From: Candidatus Desantisbacteria bacterium CG1_02_49_89
GTDB taxonomy: Bacteria; Desantisbacteria; UBA1551
Length of the DNA: 64,000 nt
Assembly (NCBI GenBank): GCA_001871075.1
Contig: MNUP01000033.1
Location: 1 to 64,000, forward strand
Reading direction: 5' to 3'
Part shown: one piece after another, positions 8,290-16,482 of the stretch
How the letters are laid out: each line of letters starts with the position of its first letter
Numbering within the stretch: the first letter of the stretch is position 1
Translations under genes and position numbers: made by a program
The notes under the pieces: model-generated
What the model was told of the DNA's origin: nothing
Databases searched by the model: none
Seen by the model: only the letters and a program-made list of their open reading frames with translations

Positions 8290-8450
8290 TATAAAACCTG
8301 AAAATAGAGAATTGAAAATTGACCACAATCTCGCAATCTCCTTTATCTATTGCTCTATTTTCTATTGCTCCAGTTTTCCGCAGTGCATATCAAAAAGACA
8401 GAAAATAGAAAATTGAGCAATAGACCGTCCGCCAATCATGCTGGGCGGAC
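8290..8450. repeat. tRNA-linked repeat module 3' of tRNA-Val
   Basis: Contains CTATTGCTCTATTTTC-type tracts at 8335-8370 and their inverse (GAAAATAGAAAATTGAGC) at 8400-8421, so the block can fold on itself. It ends with a hairpin, GTCCGCC...GGGCGGAC, at 8427-8450. Similar modules accompany the other tRNA loci. Confidence 0.8.
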
Positions 8451-8453
8451 TCT

Positions 8454-8476
8454 GATTTTTCGCAGAGCGAAAAATC
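8454..8476 (-). other. Hairpin abutting the 3' end of tRNA-Val
   Basis: Perfect 10-bp stem GATTTTTCGC / GCGAAAAATC with a 3-nt loop, ending at the base next to the discriminator. No T-run follows in the tRNA sense, so it is not a classical terminator. A processing or stability role is inferred. Confidence 0.75.
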
Positions 8477-8550
8477 TGGGCGGTACCCGGCTCGAACGGG
8501 TGACCTCCACGATGTCAACGTGGCACTCTAACCAACTGAGCTAACCGCCC
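8477..8550 (-). tRNA. tRNA-Val(GAC)
   Basis: Complete cloverleaf on the minus strand: acceptor GGGCGGT/ACCGCCC, discriminator A, anticodon stem CCACG/CGTGG with loop TTGACAT, so the anticodon is GAC. CCA is not encoded. A partial copy of its own 5' part lies just upstream (8562-8645) and a hairpin directly downstream. Confidence 0.95.
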
Positions 8551-8561
8551 GCACATTCAAA

Positions 8562-8645
8562 CACTCTTAGCGAAGTTGAAAACTGCGACCACAGGGAGTC
8601 CCGCATCTCCGATGGTACATCGGAGCATCGGGGAGCTAACCGCCC
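8562..8645 (-). pseudogene. Partial tRNA-Val 5' copy interrupted by a palindromic insert
   Basis: 8633-8645 matches the first 13 bases of tRNA-Val (acceptor strand and D-stem start) and 8562-8567 matches the D-stem end. Between them (8568-8632) lies unrelated DNA with the 8-bp hairpin CTCCGATG-GTA-CATCGGAG at 8607-8625. The short matches make this the weakest of the three such cases. Confidence 0.55.
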
Positions 8646-8654
8646 GTTTTAATA

Positions 8655-8727
8655 CAGTTAAAAGTTGCCCGCCCCGACAACCATCGGGGCGAGGTCTCGC
8701 CCTGATTGAAATCAGGGCGGAAAAGCT
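8655..8727. repeat. Double-hairpin repeat, near-identical to 59170-59242
   Basis: About 72 bp, starting ACAGTTAAAAGTTGCCCG. It contains the stems CCCCG/CGGGG and CCGCCCTGAT/ATCAGGGCGG (minus sense). The other full copy lies upstream of the tRNA-Pro remnant, and a diverged copy lies inside fumA. Confidence 0.85.
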
Positions 8728-8780
8728 GAAAGTTAAAAACTAAAATAGCCTGATAGAAAATAGAAAATTGAGAATAGACC

Positions 8781-8801
8781 GTCCCGATGTAACATCGGGA
8801 C
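8781..8801. repeat. GTCCCGATG-type hairpin 3' of tRNA-Phe
   Basis: GTCCCGATGT and its inverse ACATCGGGAC around one base. Related hairpins lie at 53868-53886, 58432-58452 and 58821-58840, each 3' of a tRNA. Confidence 0.8.
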
Positions 8802-8805
8802 TCCA

Positions 8806-8832
8806 CCACTTTTCCCTTGTTGGGAAAAGTGG
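8806..8832 (-). other. Hairpin abutting the 3' end of tRNA-Phe
   Basis: Stem CCACTTTTCCC / GGGAAAAGTGG with a 5-nt loop. Its architecture resembles the Val hairpin but the sequence differs, and both arms differ together. Confidence 0.75.
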
Positions 8833-8906
8833 TGCCAAGGGGCGGAATTGAACCGCCGACGCACGGATTTTCAGTCCGTCGCTCTACCAGACTGAGCTAC
8901 CTTGGC
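8833..8906 (-). tRNA. tRNA-Phe(GAA)
   Basis: Acceptor GCCAAGG/CCTTGGC, discriminator A, anticodon stem ACGGA/TCCGT with loop CTGAAAA, anticodon GAA. CCA is not encoded. Upstream lies a partial copy of its own 5' half carrying an insert. Confidence 0.95.
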
Positions 8907-8943
8907 ACATCCTGGTTAATGATAAAGAAAAGATTGATGAACC

Positions 8944-9056
8944 TTTCAGTCCGTCGCTCTTCCTGGGTGATCTGCATAAAAGAATGCGCGTCGCTTTGCT
9001 CTTCCACCCGTCGAAGACATAAGTGATGTCTTCGACCCAGACTGAGCTACCTTGGC
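8944..9056 (-). pseudogene. Partial tRNA-Phe 5'-half copy split in the D-loop by an insert
   Basis: 9037-9056 repeats the tRNA-Phe 5' end through the D-loop CTGG. 8944-8960 repeats AGAGCGACGGACTGAAA, from the D-stem to the anticodon loop, and then the match ends. The 76 bp between (8961-9036) are foreign. No 3' half is present, so this cannot be a working tRNA. Confidence 0.85.
8961..9036 (-). mobile_element. Palindrome-bearing insert in the tRNA-Phe remnant
   Basis: In tRNA sense it follows CTGG and starts with an 11-bp hairpin, GTCGAAGACAT / ATGTCTTCGAC, with loop CACTT (9010-9036). It ends ATCACCCAGGA, so CTGGGT/ACCCAG form short inverted ends. Related to the inserts near tRNA-Pro at 58944-59042 and 59061-59142. 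It encodes no protein. Confidence 0.65.
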
Positions 9057-9192
9057 ACGTTAAATACAGTGATGAGTGAAAAGTGTCGCCCCTTCGGCGA
9101 CCCGCCGTTGAGGCGGGAAAAGTCAAAAGATCATACAACAGACTGCCTGTCCGTAATTACTGATATTCGCTTAATTGATTGACGCTTTTTAT

Positions 9193-9268
9193 TGTCATTG
9201 CGAGCCCGAAGGGCGCGGCAATCTCGTCGTTAAAAGCGAGATTGCTTCGCTGTCGCTCGCAAAGACAG
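9193..9268. repeat. REP-like palindromic element, copy 3
   Basis: TGTCATTGCGAG at the left end, CTCGCAAAGACA at the right, with inner inverted arms GCAATCTCG and CGAGATTGC. Same family as 955-1084 and 2170-2286. Confidence 0.85.
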
Positions 9269-9296
9269 TTGTCAAGGTATTATACGATTCTCAGTA

Positions 9297-9368
9297 GATA
9301 ACTGGATAACTTGACGATTGGATAACTGGTTACTGCTAATCGTCCGATAATCTAATAGTCTAATTGAC
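9297..9368. repeat. Degenerate octamer array (GATAACTG type)
   Basis: About nine consecutive 8-bp units, the first four being close variants of GATAACTG and the rest drifting (TAATCGTC, TAATAGTC). Confidence 0.7.
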
Positions 9369-9434
9369 TAAAATATTATACCATATATTTAATCTATGTC
9401 AAGTTTTTAGATAATTTTAACAGGTTCAAAATAA

Positions 9435-9464
9435 AATAGGCAGACTTTTTAAGGTCTGCCTATT
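9435..9464 (-). terminator. Rho-independent terminator after the 9500-11188 kinase gene
   Basis: In the minus sense, AATAGGCAGAC pairs with GTCTGCCTATT around a short loop and is followed by TTATTTT. It lies about 35 bp after the stop codon. Confidence 0.8.
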
Positions 9465-9499
9465 TCTTTTGCCCTTTTATTCTTTTTCCCGGCCCGGTC

Positions 9500-11188
9500 C
9501 TACATCGCGGGAAGATAAACATGGAATGCCGCGCCGTCGCCAAGCGCAGATTCGGCTGAAATATGCCCGCCGTGCTTCTTGACTATGGCGAAAGCGACTG
9601 AAAGGCCCAGGCCGCTGCCTTTCGGCCTGGTAGTGAAAAACGGGTCAAATATCTTCGCGAGGTTCTCCTTCGGTATTCCTTCGCCCTGGTCTTTTACTGT
9701 TGTTTTCACGTATTTTCCGCTGCTTATTGGCAGCCCGTGCCCCTGGCCGAGTTCAACGTTCTCAGCGGTTATCCTGACTGTACCTCCTTCAGGCATTGCC
9801 TGTTCAGCGTTAATAACCAGGTTGTTTATGGCCTGGCTTATCTGTCCCTTGTCCGCGGATACGGAATACAGGTCATCCGGGATCGAGAAATCGCATTTGA
9901 CGCCTGAACCGTTCAGCGCGGATACCGCTGAATCCCTTATCAGTACTGCTATGTCAATTGGTTCTGCAATCGTAGAGTCGCCTTTTGAGAAAGTAAGCAG
10001 CTGCTGGGTCAGGCCCCTTGCGCGCAGGCACGCCTTCTCAGCCGTCGATAGCGTCTCGTATGCCTCCTCCCCTGCCCGCATGTTCATTTTAGCAAGGCTG
10101 ATATTCCCGACAACCACTGTCAGTATGTTGTTGAAATTGTGCGCGATGCCGCCGGCAAGTATGCCCAGCGATTCCAGTTTCTGGGCCTTTTTAAGCTCTT
10201 CTTCCATCGTTTTCCTTTCCGTTATGTCCCTTATCACGGCTAAGTGGCCTATGGGATTGCCGTTTTTATCCTTCAGCAGGGTAAATGACATAAGAGCGGT
10301 GAAGGTTGTCTTGTCTTTTCTGTAATGCGTTGTTTCCTCTCCCCAGCACCTTTGCAATTCATTGAAACCGCCCCTGCCTGCCGCGTTTTTTGTCTGTTCT
10401 TCTGAGTATATATCCGTGGCTTTCATCCCTATCATCTCATCAGGGGAATACCCGTGTATGCCCGCAAACGCGTTATTCACATAGGTCAGCGCGCATTCCA
10501 TATCGCATATGGCTATACCGTCTATGGACTGTTCAACCGCGGCGCTCAGCTTCCTTATTTCAGCGTCCGCTTTCTCCTGTTCGACCCGCTGAGAAGCGGA
10601 TTCAAGCGCGAACGAGATATACGCGGCTAAGTTCTTTACTGACGGTACGGCCAGTTCTGCCAGGACCGGGGCAGTCATCGCGAATACGCCGCCAACACTC
10701 CCGCGGACCCAGATGGGCGTCAGGATCGTAACTTCTTTTTCGTAACCGAGTGTCACTGATATGAGCTTCGCTATCGGCCCGGGGTACAATTCATCGATTA
10801 TATCGCTTACCTTTACGTGAAGCGTCTGCGCTTCCCTGACCACTTTGCCGTAGATCTTGGATTTATCCAGGGATATCTTGTATTTTGAAAGGCTATTCCC
10901 GGTCATTTTTTCAAGAAAACCCTTTTTGTCTGAGGAGCTTACCGAGGATACTGCAATTTCAAGATTGTCCCTGTCTTCAGCCAGGAGCAGAACCGAGCCT
11001 GTATATTTCCCTGACCCGGTAAACTCCTTTTCGACCGCGCCCAGCACTTCAGCCCTGTCCATTTTGCGGCACAAAGCTGTAGCCACTTTCTCAGAAAACT
11101 GTATTATGTTTATCAGCTCAGTATTCAGCTTGTCCTGATCCTGCCCCGGTCCTGCCGCCCCGCCCTTCCCTTTTTCATCGTAACTCAT
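9500..11188 (-). CDS. GAF-PAS sensor histidine kinase
   Basis: 562 residues, no membrane segment, so probably cytoplasmic. The first ~200 residues look like a GAF-type sensory domain, followed by PAS (about 205-320, ending DITERK). The dimerisation box GGIAHNFNNILT has its phospho-acceptor His near 350, and the ATPase has N box NNLVINAEQAM and G boxes DQGEGIP and GSGLGLSVAF. It has no receiver of its own. Its first 14 bp overlap the end of the next gene upstream (11175-12350), a kinase-receiver hybrid, so the two probably act together. The signal is unknown. Confidence 0.9.
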   Translation of the reverse strand: MSYDEKGKGGAAGPGQDQDKLNTELINIIQFSEKVATALCRKMDRAEVLGAVEKEFTGSGKYTGSVLLLAEDRDNLEIAVSSVSSSDKKGFLEKMTGNSLSKYKISLDKSKIYGKVVREAQTLHVKVSDIIDELYPGPIAKLISVTLGYEKEVTILTPIWVRGSVGGVFAMTAPVLAELAVPSVKNLAAYISFALESASQRVEQEKADAEIRKLSAAVEQSIDGIAICDMECALTYVNNAFAGIHGYSPDEMIGMKATDIYSEEQTKNAAGRGGFNELQRCWGEETTHYRKDKTTFTALMSFTLLKDKNGNPIGHLAVIRDITERKTMEEELKKAQKLESLGILAGGIAHNFNNILTVVVGNISLAKMNMRAGEEAYETLSTAEKACLRARGLTQQLLTFSKGDSTIAEPIDIAVLIRDSAVSALNGSGVKCDFSIPDDLYSVSADKGQISQAINNLVINAEQAMPEGGTVRITAENVELGQGHGLPISSGKYVKTTVKDQGEGIPKENLAKIFDPFFTTRPKGSGLGLSVAFAIVKKHGGHISAESALGDGAAFHVYLPAM

Positions 11189-12350
11189 TTTTAGCCTCCT
11201 TTATCACGCTGTCCAGCACCCTGCTTAATTTCGTAATAGTATAAGGTTTTGGGATCCCTCCGATGAAGCCGTATTCCCGGTAATGCACCATTACAGGATC
11301 GTTTGAGCCGCCGCTTGACACGATCGCCTTCGCGCCCGGGTCCGTCTTCAGGATCTCGCCGATCGCTTCTCTGCCGCCCATCCTGCCCGGCACTATAAGG
11401 TCCATTATAACAACGCCGAATTTACTGCCTGACTCCATAGCCTGCCTGTATGTTTCCGCTGCTTCCTTCCCGTCCCTTGCGGATGTTACCTTATAGCCGA
11501 TCCTTTCCAGCATCAAGGCCGCGGTATTTAATACTTCTTCCTCGTCATCCATCAGAAGGACCCTGCCCTTACCCTGCAGGATCGTTTTTTTCTGCGCGGC
11601 CGCGGTTTCCGGTTTCCCCTCTGACGCCGGAATATATATATGGAAAGAAGCGCCCATGCCTGGCCCTGACTCAGCTGTTATGTGCCCGTTGTGCTCTTTG
11701 AAGATCTCAGACGCGATATTAAGGCCTATGCCGCTGCCTTCATGTTTGGTAGTAAAAAAAGGCTCAAAGATCCTGGACAGGTTCTCGCCGGGTATCCCTA
11801 TACCGGTGTCTTTCACGGTTATTTTCACGTATTTGCCGTTTTTCAGGGGGAAAGGGTGGCCCTGCTCCAGCACCGCGTTCTCCGCGCTGACCTTTATCGT
11901 GCTCCCTTTTGTTACTGACTGCTCGGCGTTTATCACAACGTTGTTTATGGCAAGCGTGATGCGGCCGGGATCTATTTCAGCGTCCCACAGATCTTTTGGT
12001 ATTGAGAACCTGCAGCCAACGCCTGAACCGTGAAGCGCCAGCATCGCTGAGCTTTTTATCAGGCCTTCCATGGATATCGTTTCATTAACAGGAGCTCCGC
12101 GGCTTGAGAAGGCAAAAAGCCGCCTGACCAGGTCTCTTGCGCGCAGGCATGCTTTCTCCGCTCCGCCTAATACCCTGTAAGCCGCGCCTGACGCGCCAGA
12201 ATCCATTTTCGCGAGTTCTATATTACCCAGTATTATTGTCAGCGCGTTATTCAGGTCATGGGCCGTGCCCGCGGTAAATTTAATGAAGGAAACCGATTCA
12301 TCCAGTTTCTCCCGCAAGCCCCGCGAATGCATTCCTTGTTTAAGTTTCAT
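11175..12350 (-). CDS. Hybrid histidine kinase-receiver without a sensor domain
   Basis: 391 residues. H box GTAHDLNNALTIIL lies near residue 33, directly at the N-terminus, with an ATPase domain (NNVVINAEQS, DTGIGIP, GSGIGLNIA) to about 245. A C-terminal receiver has Asp in VVIMDLIVPG and Lys in PKPYT. There is no sensory region, so input probably comes from a partner, such as the overlapping GAF-PAS kinase downstream. It follows pilT by 25 bp. Confidence 0.9.
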   Translation of the reverse strand: MKLKQGMHSRGLREKLDESVSFIKFTAGTAHDLNNALTIILGNIELAKMDSGASGAAYRVLGGAEKACLRARDLVRRLFAFSSRGAPVNETISMEGLIKSSAMLALHGSGVGCRFSIPKDLWDAEIDPGRITLAINNVVINAEQSVTKGSTIKVSAENAVLEQGHPFPLKNGKYVKITVKDTGIGIPGENLSRIFEPFFTTKHEGSGIGLNIASEIFKEHNGHITAESGPGMGASFHIYIPASEGKPETAAAQKKTILQGKGRVLLMDDEEEVLNTAALMLERIGYKVTSARDGKEAAETYRQAMESGSKFGVVIMDLIVPGRMGGREAIGEILKTDPGAKAIVSSGGSNDPVMVHYREYGFIGGIPKPYTITKLSRVLDSVIKEAKNELR

Positions 12351-12375
12351 CTGTTCCTCCCCTGGCGCCTAATTT

Positions 12376-13428
12376 CTATTTTCCGTGCAGCATGTTCTTC
12401 AAAAGGCCGGGATTGCTTGACCTGGAGATCGCCTCTTCATAATCGATCAGCCCCTTTTCATGCAGTTCCTTCAAAGACTGCTCCATGGTCGTCATCCCCT
12501 GTTCCCTTCCCAGCTGGATAGCGCTGGGTATCTGGTGGGTCTTGCCCTCGCGTATCAGGTTCGCTATGGCAGCCGTAAAAAGCATTATCTCCCTTGCCGC
12601 GACCCTGCCCCCGCCTATACGGCTGAGCAGCTGCTGGGAAATGATCCCCTTAAGGGCCATTGAAAGCTGCGCCCTTATCTGCTGCTGCTGGCCGACGGGA
12701 AAAACGTCTATGATGCGGTCCACGGTCTGGGCCGCGTCGATTGTATGGAGCGTGGAAAACACAAGATGCCCTGTCTCCGCGAGAGTTATCGCGGCAACAA
12801 TGGTCTCCAGATCCCTCATCTCGCCCACCAGGAGCACGTCCGGGTCCTCGCGCAGGGCGTCCTTCATGGCGCCCGCGAAGGAACCCATGTGGACGCTGAG
12901 CCCCCGTTGATGCACTACTGCTTTTTTCTTCGGGTATATGAACTCGATGGGGTCTTCGACCGTGATAATGTGGCATTTCTTCTCGCTGTTTATCAGGTCT
13001 ATCATGGCTGCAAGGGTCGTGGATTTCCCGCTGCCCGTAGGGCCGGTCACAAGCACCAGGCCCCTGGGAAGCCTTGCAAGGTCATAAGCGATCTTCGGCA
13101 TATCAAGGCTTTCCATTGACGGAATCTTCGTGGGTATCGGCCTGAGCGCTACCGCTATGCCGCCCAGTTCCTGGAATACGTTAACACGGAACCTGCCTTC
13201 AGTGATCCCGTATGAAAAATCCAGAGAGTAGTTCTCCTCGAACATTTTTGCCTGGTTTGTGCTCATCATGCTGTAAGCCAGGTTTTTTGCGTCAGCTGTG
13301 GTGAGATCCGTTTCGTTCATGGGGATAAGCTCACCTGCCAAACGGACCATCGCGGGCATGCCCGCGCTCAAATGGATGTCTGAAACTCCCTTTCTAACGC
13401 TCTCCTTCAGAATATCGTTGATGTCCAT
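12376..13428 (-). CDS. pilT: Type IV pilus retraction ATPase
   Basis: Hexameric cytoplasmic ATPase that drives pilus retraction and twitching. It is 350 residues, the normal PilT length. Walker A is GPTGSGKST (about residue 133), followed by an Asp-box region, Walker B DVLLVGEMRD and the His-box HTIDAAQTVDRIIDVFP. The PilT-typical AAREIM segment is also present. AAGGAGG precedes the start. No pilin or other pilus-assembly gene is in the window. It lies between a receiver-HD-GYP gene and the hybrid kinase, a link between surface motility and signalling. Confidence 0.95.
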   Translation of the reverse strand: MDINDILKESVRKGVSDIHLSAGMPAMVRLAGELIPMNETDLTTADAKNLAYSMMSTNQAKMFEENYSLDFSYGITEGRFRVNVFQELGGIAVALRPIPTKIPSMESLDMPKIAYDLARLPRGLVLVTGPTGSGKSTTLAAMIDLINSEKKCHIITVEDPIEFIYPKKKAVVHQRGLSVHMGSFAGAMKDALREDPDVLLVGEMRDLETIVAAITLAETGHLVFSTLHTIDAAQTVDRIIDVFPVGQQQQIRAQLSMALKGIISQQLLSRIGGGRVAAREIMLFTAAIANLIREGKTHQIPSAIQLGREQGMTTMEQSLKELHEKGLIDYEEAISRSSNPGLLKNMLHGK

Positions 13429-13452
13429 GCTTCCTCCTTATTCCCTTATATA

Positions 13453-14589
13453 TTACTCCGATTTCTTTTCCGGATCAGGCAAAATATCTCCGTTGTCACC
13501 GCCCGGGGAGCCTGACGGTCCCTGCCGGGTGTCTTTGAATTCCTCAGCGGTCTTTCTTACTTTTTCTATCGAACCGAGAAAGACCTTAAGGATCAACGGG
13601 TCGAAATGCCTGCCTGCCTCGCTGCCCATTATTTCAACCGCTTTTTCAATAGTGTAAGACGGTTTGTAGACCCTTCTGGAAGTAAGCGCGTCAAATACAT
13701 CCGCGATGGCCGCTATCCTGCCGAAAACAGGGATGTCCTCGCCGGATATGCGCCTGGGGTAACCGGTCCCGTCGAATTTTTCGTGATGCACGAGCGCGAT
13801 ATCCCTTGCCGGCTCCAGGATCTCGTTGCCTGAACCCGAGAGGATCTGCGCGCCTATGAGCGGGTGCCTTTTCACTTCCTCATACTCCTCCGCGGTGAGC
13901 TTGCCCGGTTTCAGCAGAGTTGATTTGCATATCCCTATCTTGCCTATATCGTGCAAAGGAGAAGCGTATTTTATAAGCTCCGCCTGTTTCTCGGTAAGCC
14001 CCAGGCTTCTCGCGATAATAACGCAGTAATCTCTCATCCTCAGCAGGTGGCCGCCTACCAACCCGCTCGGGTATTCGGCGATCGCGCAGAGCTTCAGGAT
14101 GGTCTCTGAGATCGCGTCCTTGTTCTCCCTGGCAAGCTTGCTGGTTTCCACATCGGAACATACCAGTTTTTTCATAAGGGATCTTTCCCATTCGATATCG
14201 CCCCTCTGCTCTCTCTGCTCAAGATGGCTGTCCACGGTCATGCGCAGCGACTGCGCGTCAAAAGGTTTCACGATATAATCACAGGCTCCGGACTTGAAGA
14301 TCCTTATCGTGGAATCAAGCGCAGGAAAGCCGGTCATCACTATAACGTCTGTTGAGGGCGAGACCGCCTTTGTTCTTTTCAGCAGTTCTTCCCCGCCCAG
14401 CCCCGGCATTTTTATATCCGTCAGCATTAAGGCAAACTTAACCCTCTGGATGTATTCAAGCGCTTCCATCCCGCCTGACGCGGCGTAGGTGCTGATCGAA
14501 GGTTTCTCAAGGGCGCGCCTGCAGAAATTCCTTATATCCTCCTCGTCTTCAACTATCAGTACGTTCTCGTTTTTTTTATGCCCTGCCAT
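13453..14589 (-). CDS. Response regulator with HD-GYP output (c-di-GMP phosphodiesterase)
   Basis: 378 residues. The N-terminal receiver has phospho-Asp in LTDIKMPG and Lys in IVKPFD. The C-terminal HD-GYP domain has HDIGKIGI, then HHEKFDGTGYP and DVFDALTS, so the catalytic HD and GYP signatures are complete. The likely reaction is hydrolysis of c-di-GMP under phosphorylation control. It sits between pilT and the GGDEF gene. Confidence 0.9.
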   Translation of the reverse strand: MAGHKKNENVLIVEDEEDIRNFCRRALEKPSISTYAASGGMEALEYIQRVKFALMLTDIKMPGLGGEELLKRTKAVSPSTDVIVMTGFPALDSTIRIFKSGACDYIVKPFDAQSLRMTVDSHLEQREQRGDIEWERSLMKKLVCSDVETSKLARENKDAISETILKLCAIAEYPSGLVGGHLLRMRDYCVIIARSLGLTEKQAELIKYASPLHDIGKIGICKSTLLKPGKLTAEEYEEVKRHPLIGAQILSGSGNEILEPARDIALVHHEKFDGTGYPRRISGEDIPVFGRIAAIADVFDALTSRRVYKPSYTIEKAVEIMGSEAGRHFDPLILKVFLGSIEKVRKTAEEFKDTRQGPSGSPGGDNGDILPDPEKKSE

Positions 14590-14613
14590 TTTAAGCCTCC
14601 TTATGCCATATTG

Positions 14614-16482
14614 TTAATTTTCACTCGGCTGAACCCTTTTATCTCCGGGTTGTCTTTTGTAATTCACAAGCACCTCGTTTATCAGTTCCCCGAAATTCAT
14701 TGGTTTAAAGATAAAATCGCAGGCGCCCAGCCTGAACGCTTCCTCGGCAAGGTCTATGTTGTCATACGCCGTCATCATAATAACAGGCGCCTCGCATCCG
14801 GCATCCTTTATCAGGCCCAGAGTTTCCACCCCGTTCATCTCAGGCATCCTGATATCCAGCAATATAAGGTCTATCGGCAGGTTTTTTATCATCCTTAATG
14901 CTTCGCGGCCTGAATTCGCGGTTTCCGCGTCAAATCCCGCTTTATCCAGCATCTCCTTTAAAATAACCGCCACATCCGCGTCGTCGTCCACTACAAGGAT
15001 CTTCATATCGATCTTTTCCTTATTATTCACAGGCGCAACCGTTTGCCCCTTATCCGTTCCGTCATTCAAAAGCCTGTTGCGGCCTGCGTAAACATTATTT
15101 CCGCCGAGTTCTTTTGCCTTGTACATAGCCTTGTCCGCCGTTGCCGCAGGGTCGCATCCTTCAATATACTGAACTGTTCCAATGCTGATGGTAACGCCGC
15201 TTGAAGGAAAGATCTGTTCCTTTACTATTACCCTCAGTTTCTCGGCCAGCGCTATCGCGCTTTTGACGTCTGATCCGGGCAGCAGAACAAGGAACTCATC
15301 CCCGCCGCGCCTGAACGCCTTATCAACGCCCGCCCTGATCTCCTCATTCAGCATTCTGCCGAACCTTTGAAGGACCCTGTCGCCTGCCTCATGCCCGTAA
15401 CGGTCATTGCACTTCTTGAACCCGTCCATGTCAATAGAGAGCATCGAGAATGGCTTTCCTGTCCCGGCGCTCCCGGCTTTCTCGGATTCAAGCGAGATGA
15501 AGAACTGCCTTGAGTTATATAACCCGGTAAGATAATCAACCCTGCTCAGCCTCTGGACCGCGTCCATCATCTTCCTCTGGCTCGTAACGTCCACCAGGAC
15601 TATTTCCACAGCCGGCTCGCCCTGGAAAGAGATAAGCTTGTTATTTATGATCATGTCTATAAATGTTCCATCTTTCCTTATTAAGCTCAGGTTATACCTG
15701 GGCACTTCCGCGCCTTCAAGGGTTTCCCTTACCTTCTCCGAGAACATTTCTTTGTCTTCGCGCTTTATTATCTCCCTGATATCGAACTTTCCGGGAACCA
15801 GGTCTCCGTCTTTATATCCCAGCAGCCTTTGCACGGCCCCGTTGATGTAACTGACGGTCGACCGCCGGAGGATCGCTATAATGTTCGGTGATGTTTCCAC
15901 AAGCATCCTGAATTTTTCCTCGGATTTCTTCAGATCGTCCTCTACCCCGCCTATCTTGACGCCCTCACCCCACATCATATATGAAGTGAAGCCAAGGTAG
16001 GGAAGCCCTATTGCCACAAGGAACATCATCGCGCCTTTTTCGTTCATCACGATCCAGCCGGGGATGAAATCAAAACGCTGGCCGAGGAACAGAATAAGGA
16101 AAAGAAAGGCGCTCAGGCCTGCAAGGAAAGGTATGTTCTTCCTTCCGGTGAGCCTGGTAGCGATGATGATGGGCCATATGTAGGCGATGAAAAAGGCGGT
16201 GCGGATGCTGCCCATAAGATAAAGGAACAGCGAGACAAAAAGCACGTCCAGGACAAAAGGCACGTAATTCACCCTGTGTATGATCCTGCTTGAAGCCATA
16301 TACCTGTAAACAAGGCTTTCCGCGAATTCCACTATGCCCAGCACAAGCAAAGGAAGAAGCATCTCGGCATGCATTACCAGGCGCAGTATTATAATAAGGA
16401 TAAGGAAAGAACCCGTGACCGCAAGGCGCACGCGGATGAATTTTTTCCAGGAATCAGGCGTATTCAGTGTTTCGTTCCTCAT
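14614..16482 (-). CDS. Membrane PAS-GGDEF diguanylate cyclase with a C-terminal receiver
   Basis: 622 residues. Roughly six hydrophobic segments fill the first 180 residues. PAS follows (about 190-320), then a GGDEF domain with intact RRGGDEF (about 445), and a receiver (about 495-610; LLDIRMPEMNG, FKPMN). The inhibitory RxxD I-site five residues before GGDEF reads AGVD, so product inhibition may be lost. Its start overlaps the stop of the secreted-protein gene upstream by 4 bp. Expected role: c-di-GMP synthesis. Confidence 0.9.
   Translation of the reverse strand: MRNETLNTPDSWKKFIRVRLAVTGSFLILIIILRLVMHAEMLLPLLVLGIVEFAESLVYRYMASSRIIHRVNYVPFVLDVLFVSLFLYLMGSIRTAFFIAYIWPIIIATRLTGRKNIPFLAGLSAFLFLILFLGQRFDFIPGWIVMNEKGAMMFLVAIGLPYLGFTSYMMWGEGVKIGGVEDDLKKSEEKFRMLVETSPNIIAILRRSTVSYINGAVQRLLGYKDGDLVPGKFDIREIIKREDKEMFSEKVRETLEGAEVPRYNLSLIRKDGTFIDMIINNKLISFQGEPAVEIVLVDVTSQRKMMDAVQRLSRVDYLTGLYNSRQFFISLESEKAGSAGTGKPFSMLSIDMDGFKKCNDRYGHEAGDRVLQRFGRMLNEEIRAGVDKAFRRGGDEFLVLLPGSDVKSAIALAEKLRVIVKEQIFPSSGVTISIGTVQYIEGCDPAATADKAMYKAKELGGNNVYAGRNRLLNDGTDKGQTVAPVNNKEKIDMKILVVDDDADVAVILKEMLDKAGFDAETANSGREALRMIKNLPIDLILLDIRMPEMNGVETLGLIKDAGCEAPVIMMTAYDNIDLAEEAFRLGACDFIFKPMNFGELINEVLVNYKRQPGDKRVQPSEN

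Larger units (their letters stand above)
9057..9434. other. Gene-free stretch with repeats
   Basis: I see no gene. It holds a GCCCCTTCGGCGAC/CCGCC hairpin tract near 9090, a REP-like element at 9193-9268 and an octamer array at 9297-9368. Confidence 0.7.

Noticed and set aside
8454-8476. tRNA 3' hairpins as ordinary Rho-independent terminators
   Set aside because: No T-run follows the 3' arm in the tRNA sense; the T-rich arm is the 5' one.
8884-9138. 84-residue minus-strand reading frame
   Set aside because: It runs through tRNA-Phe and its remnant; the peptide (MCQGSSVW repeated) is a translation of tRNA sequence.
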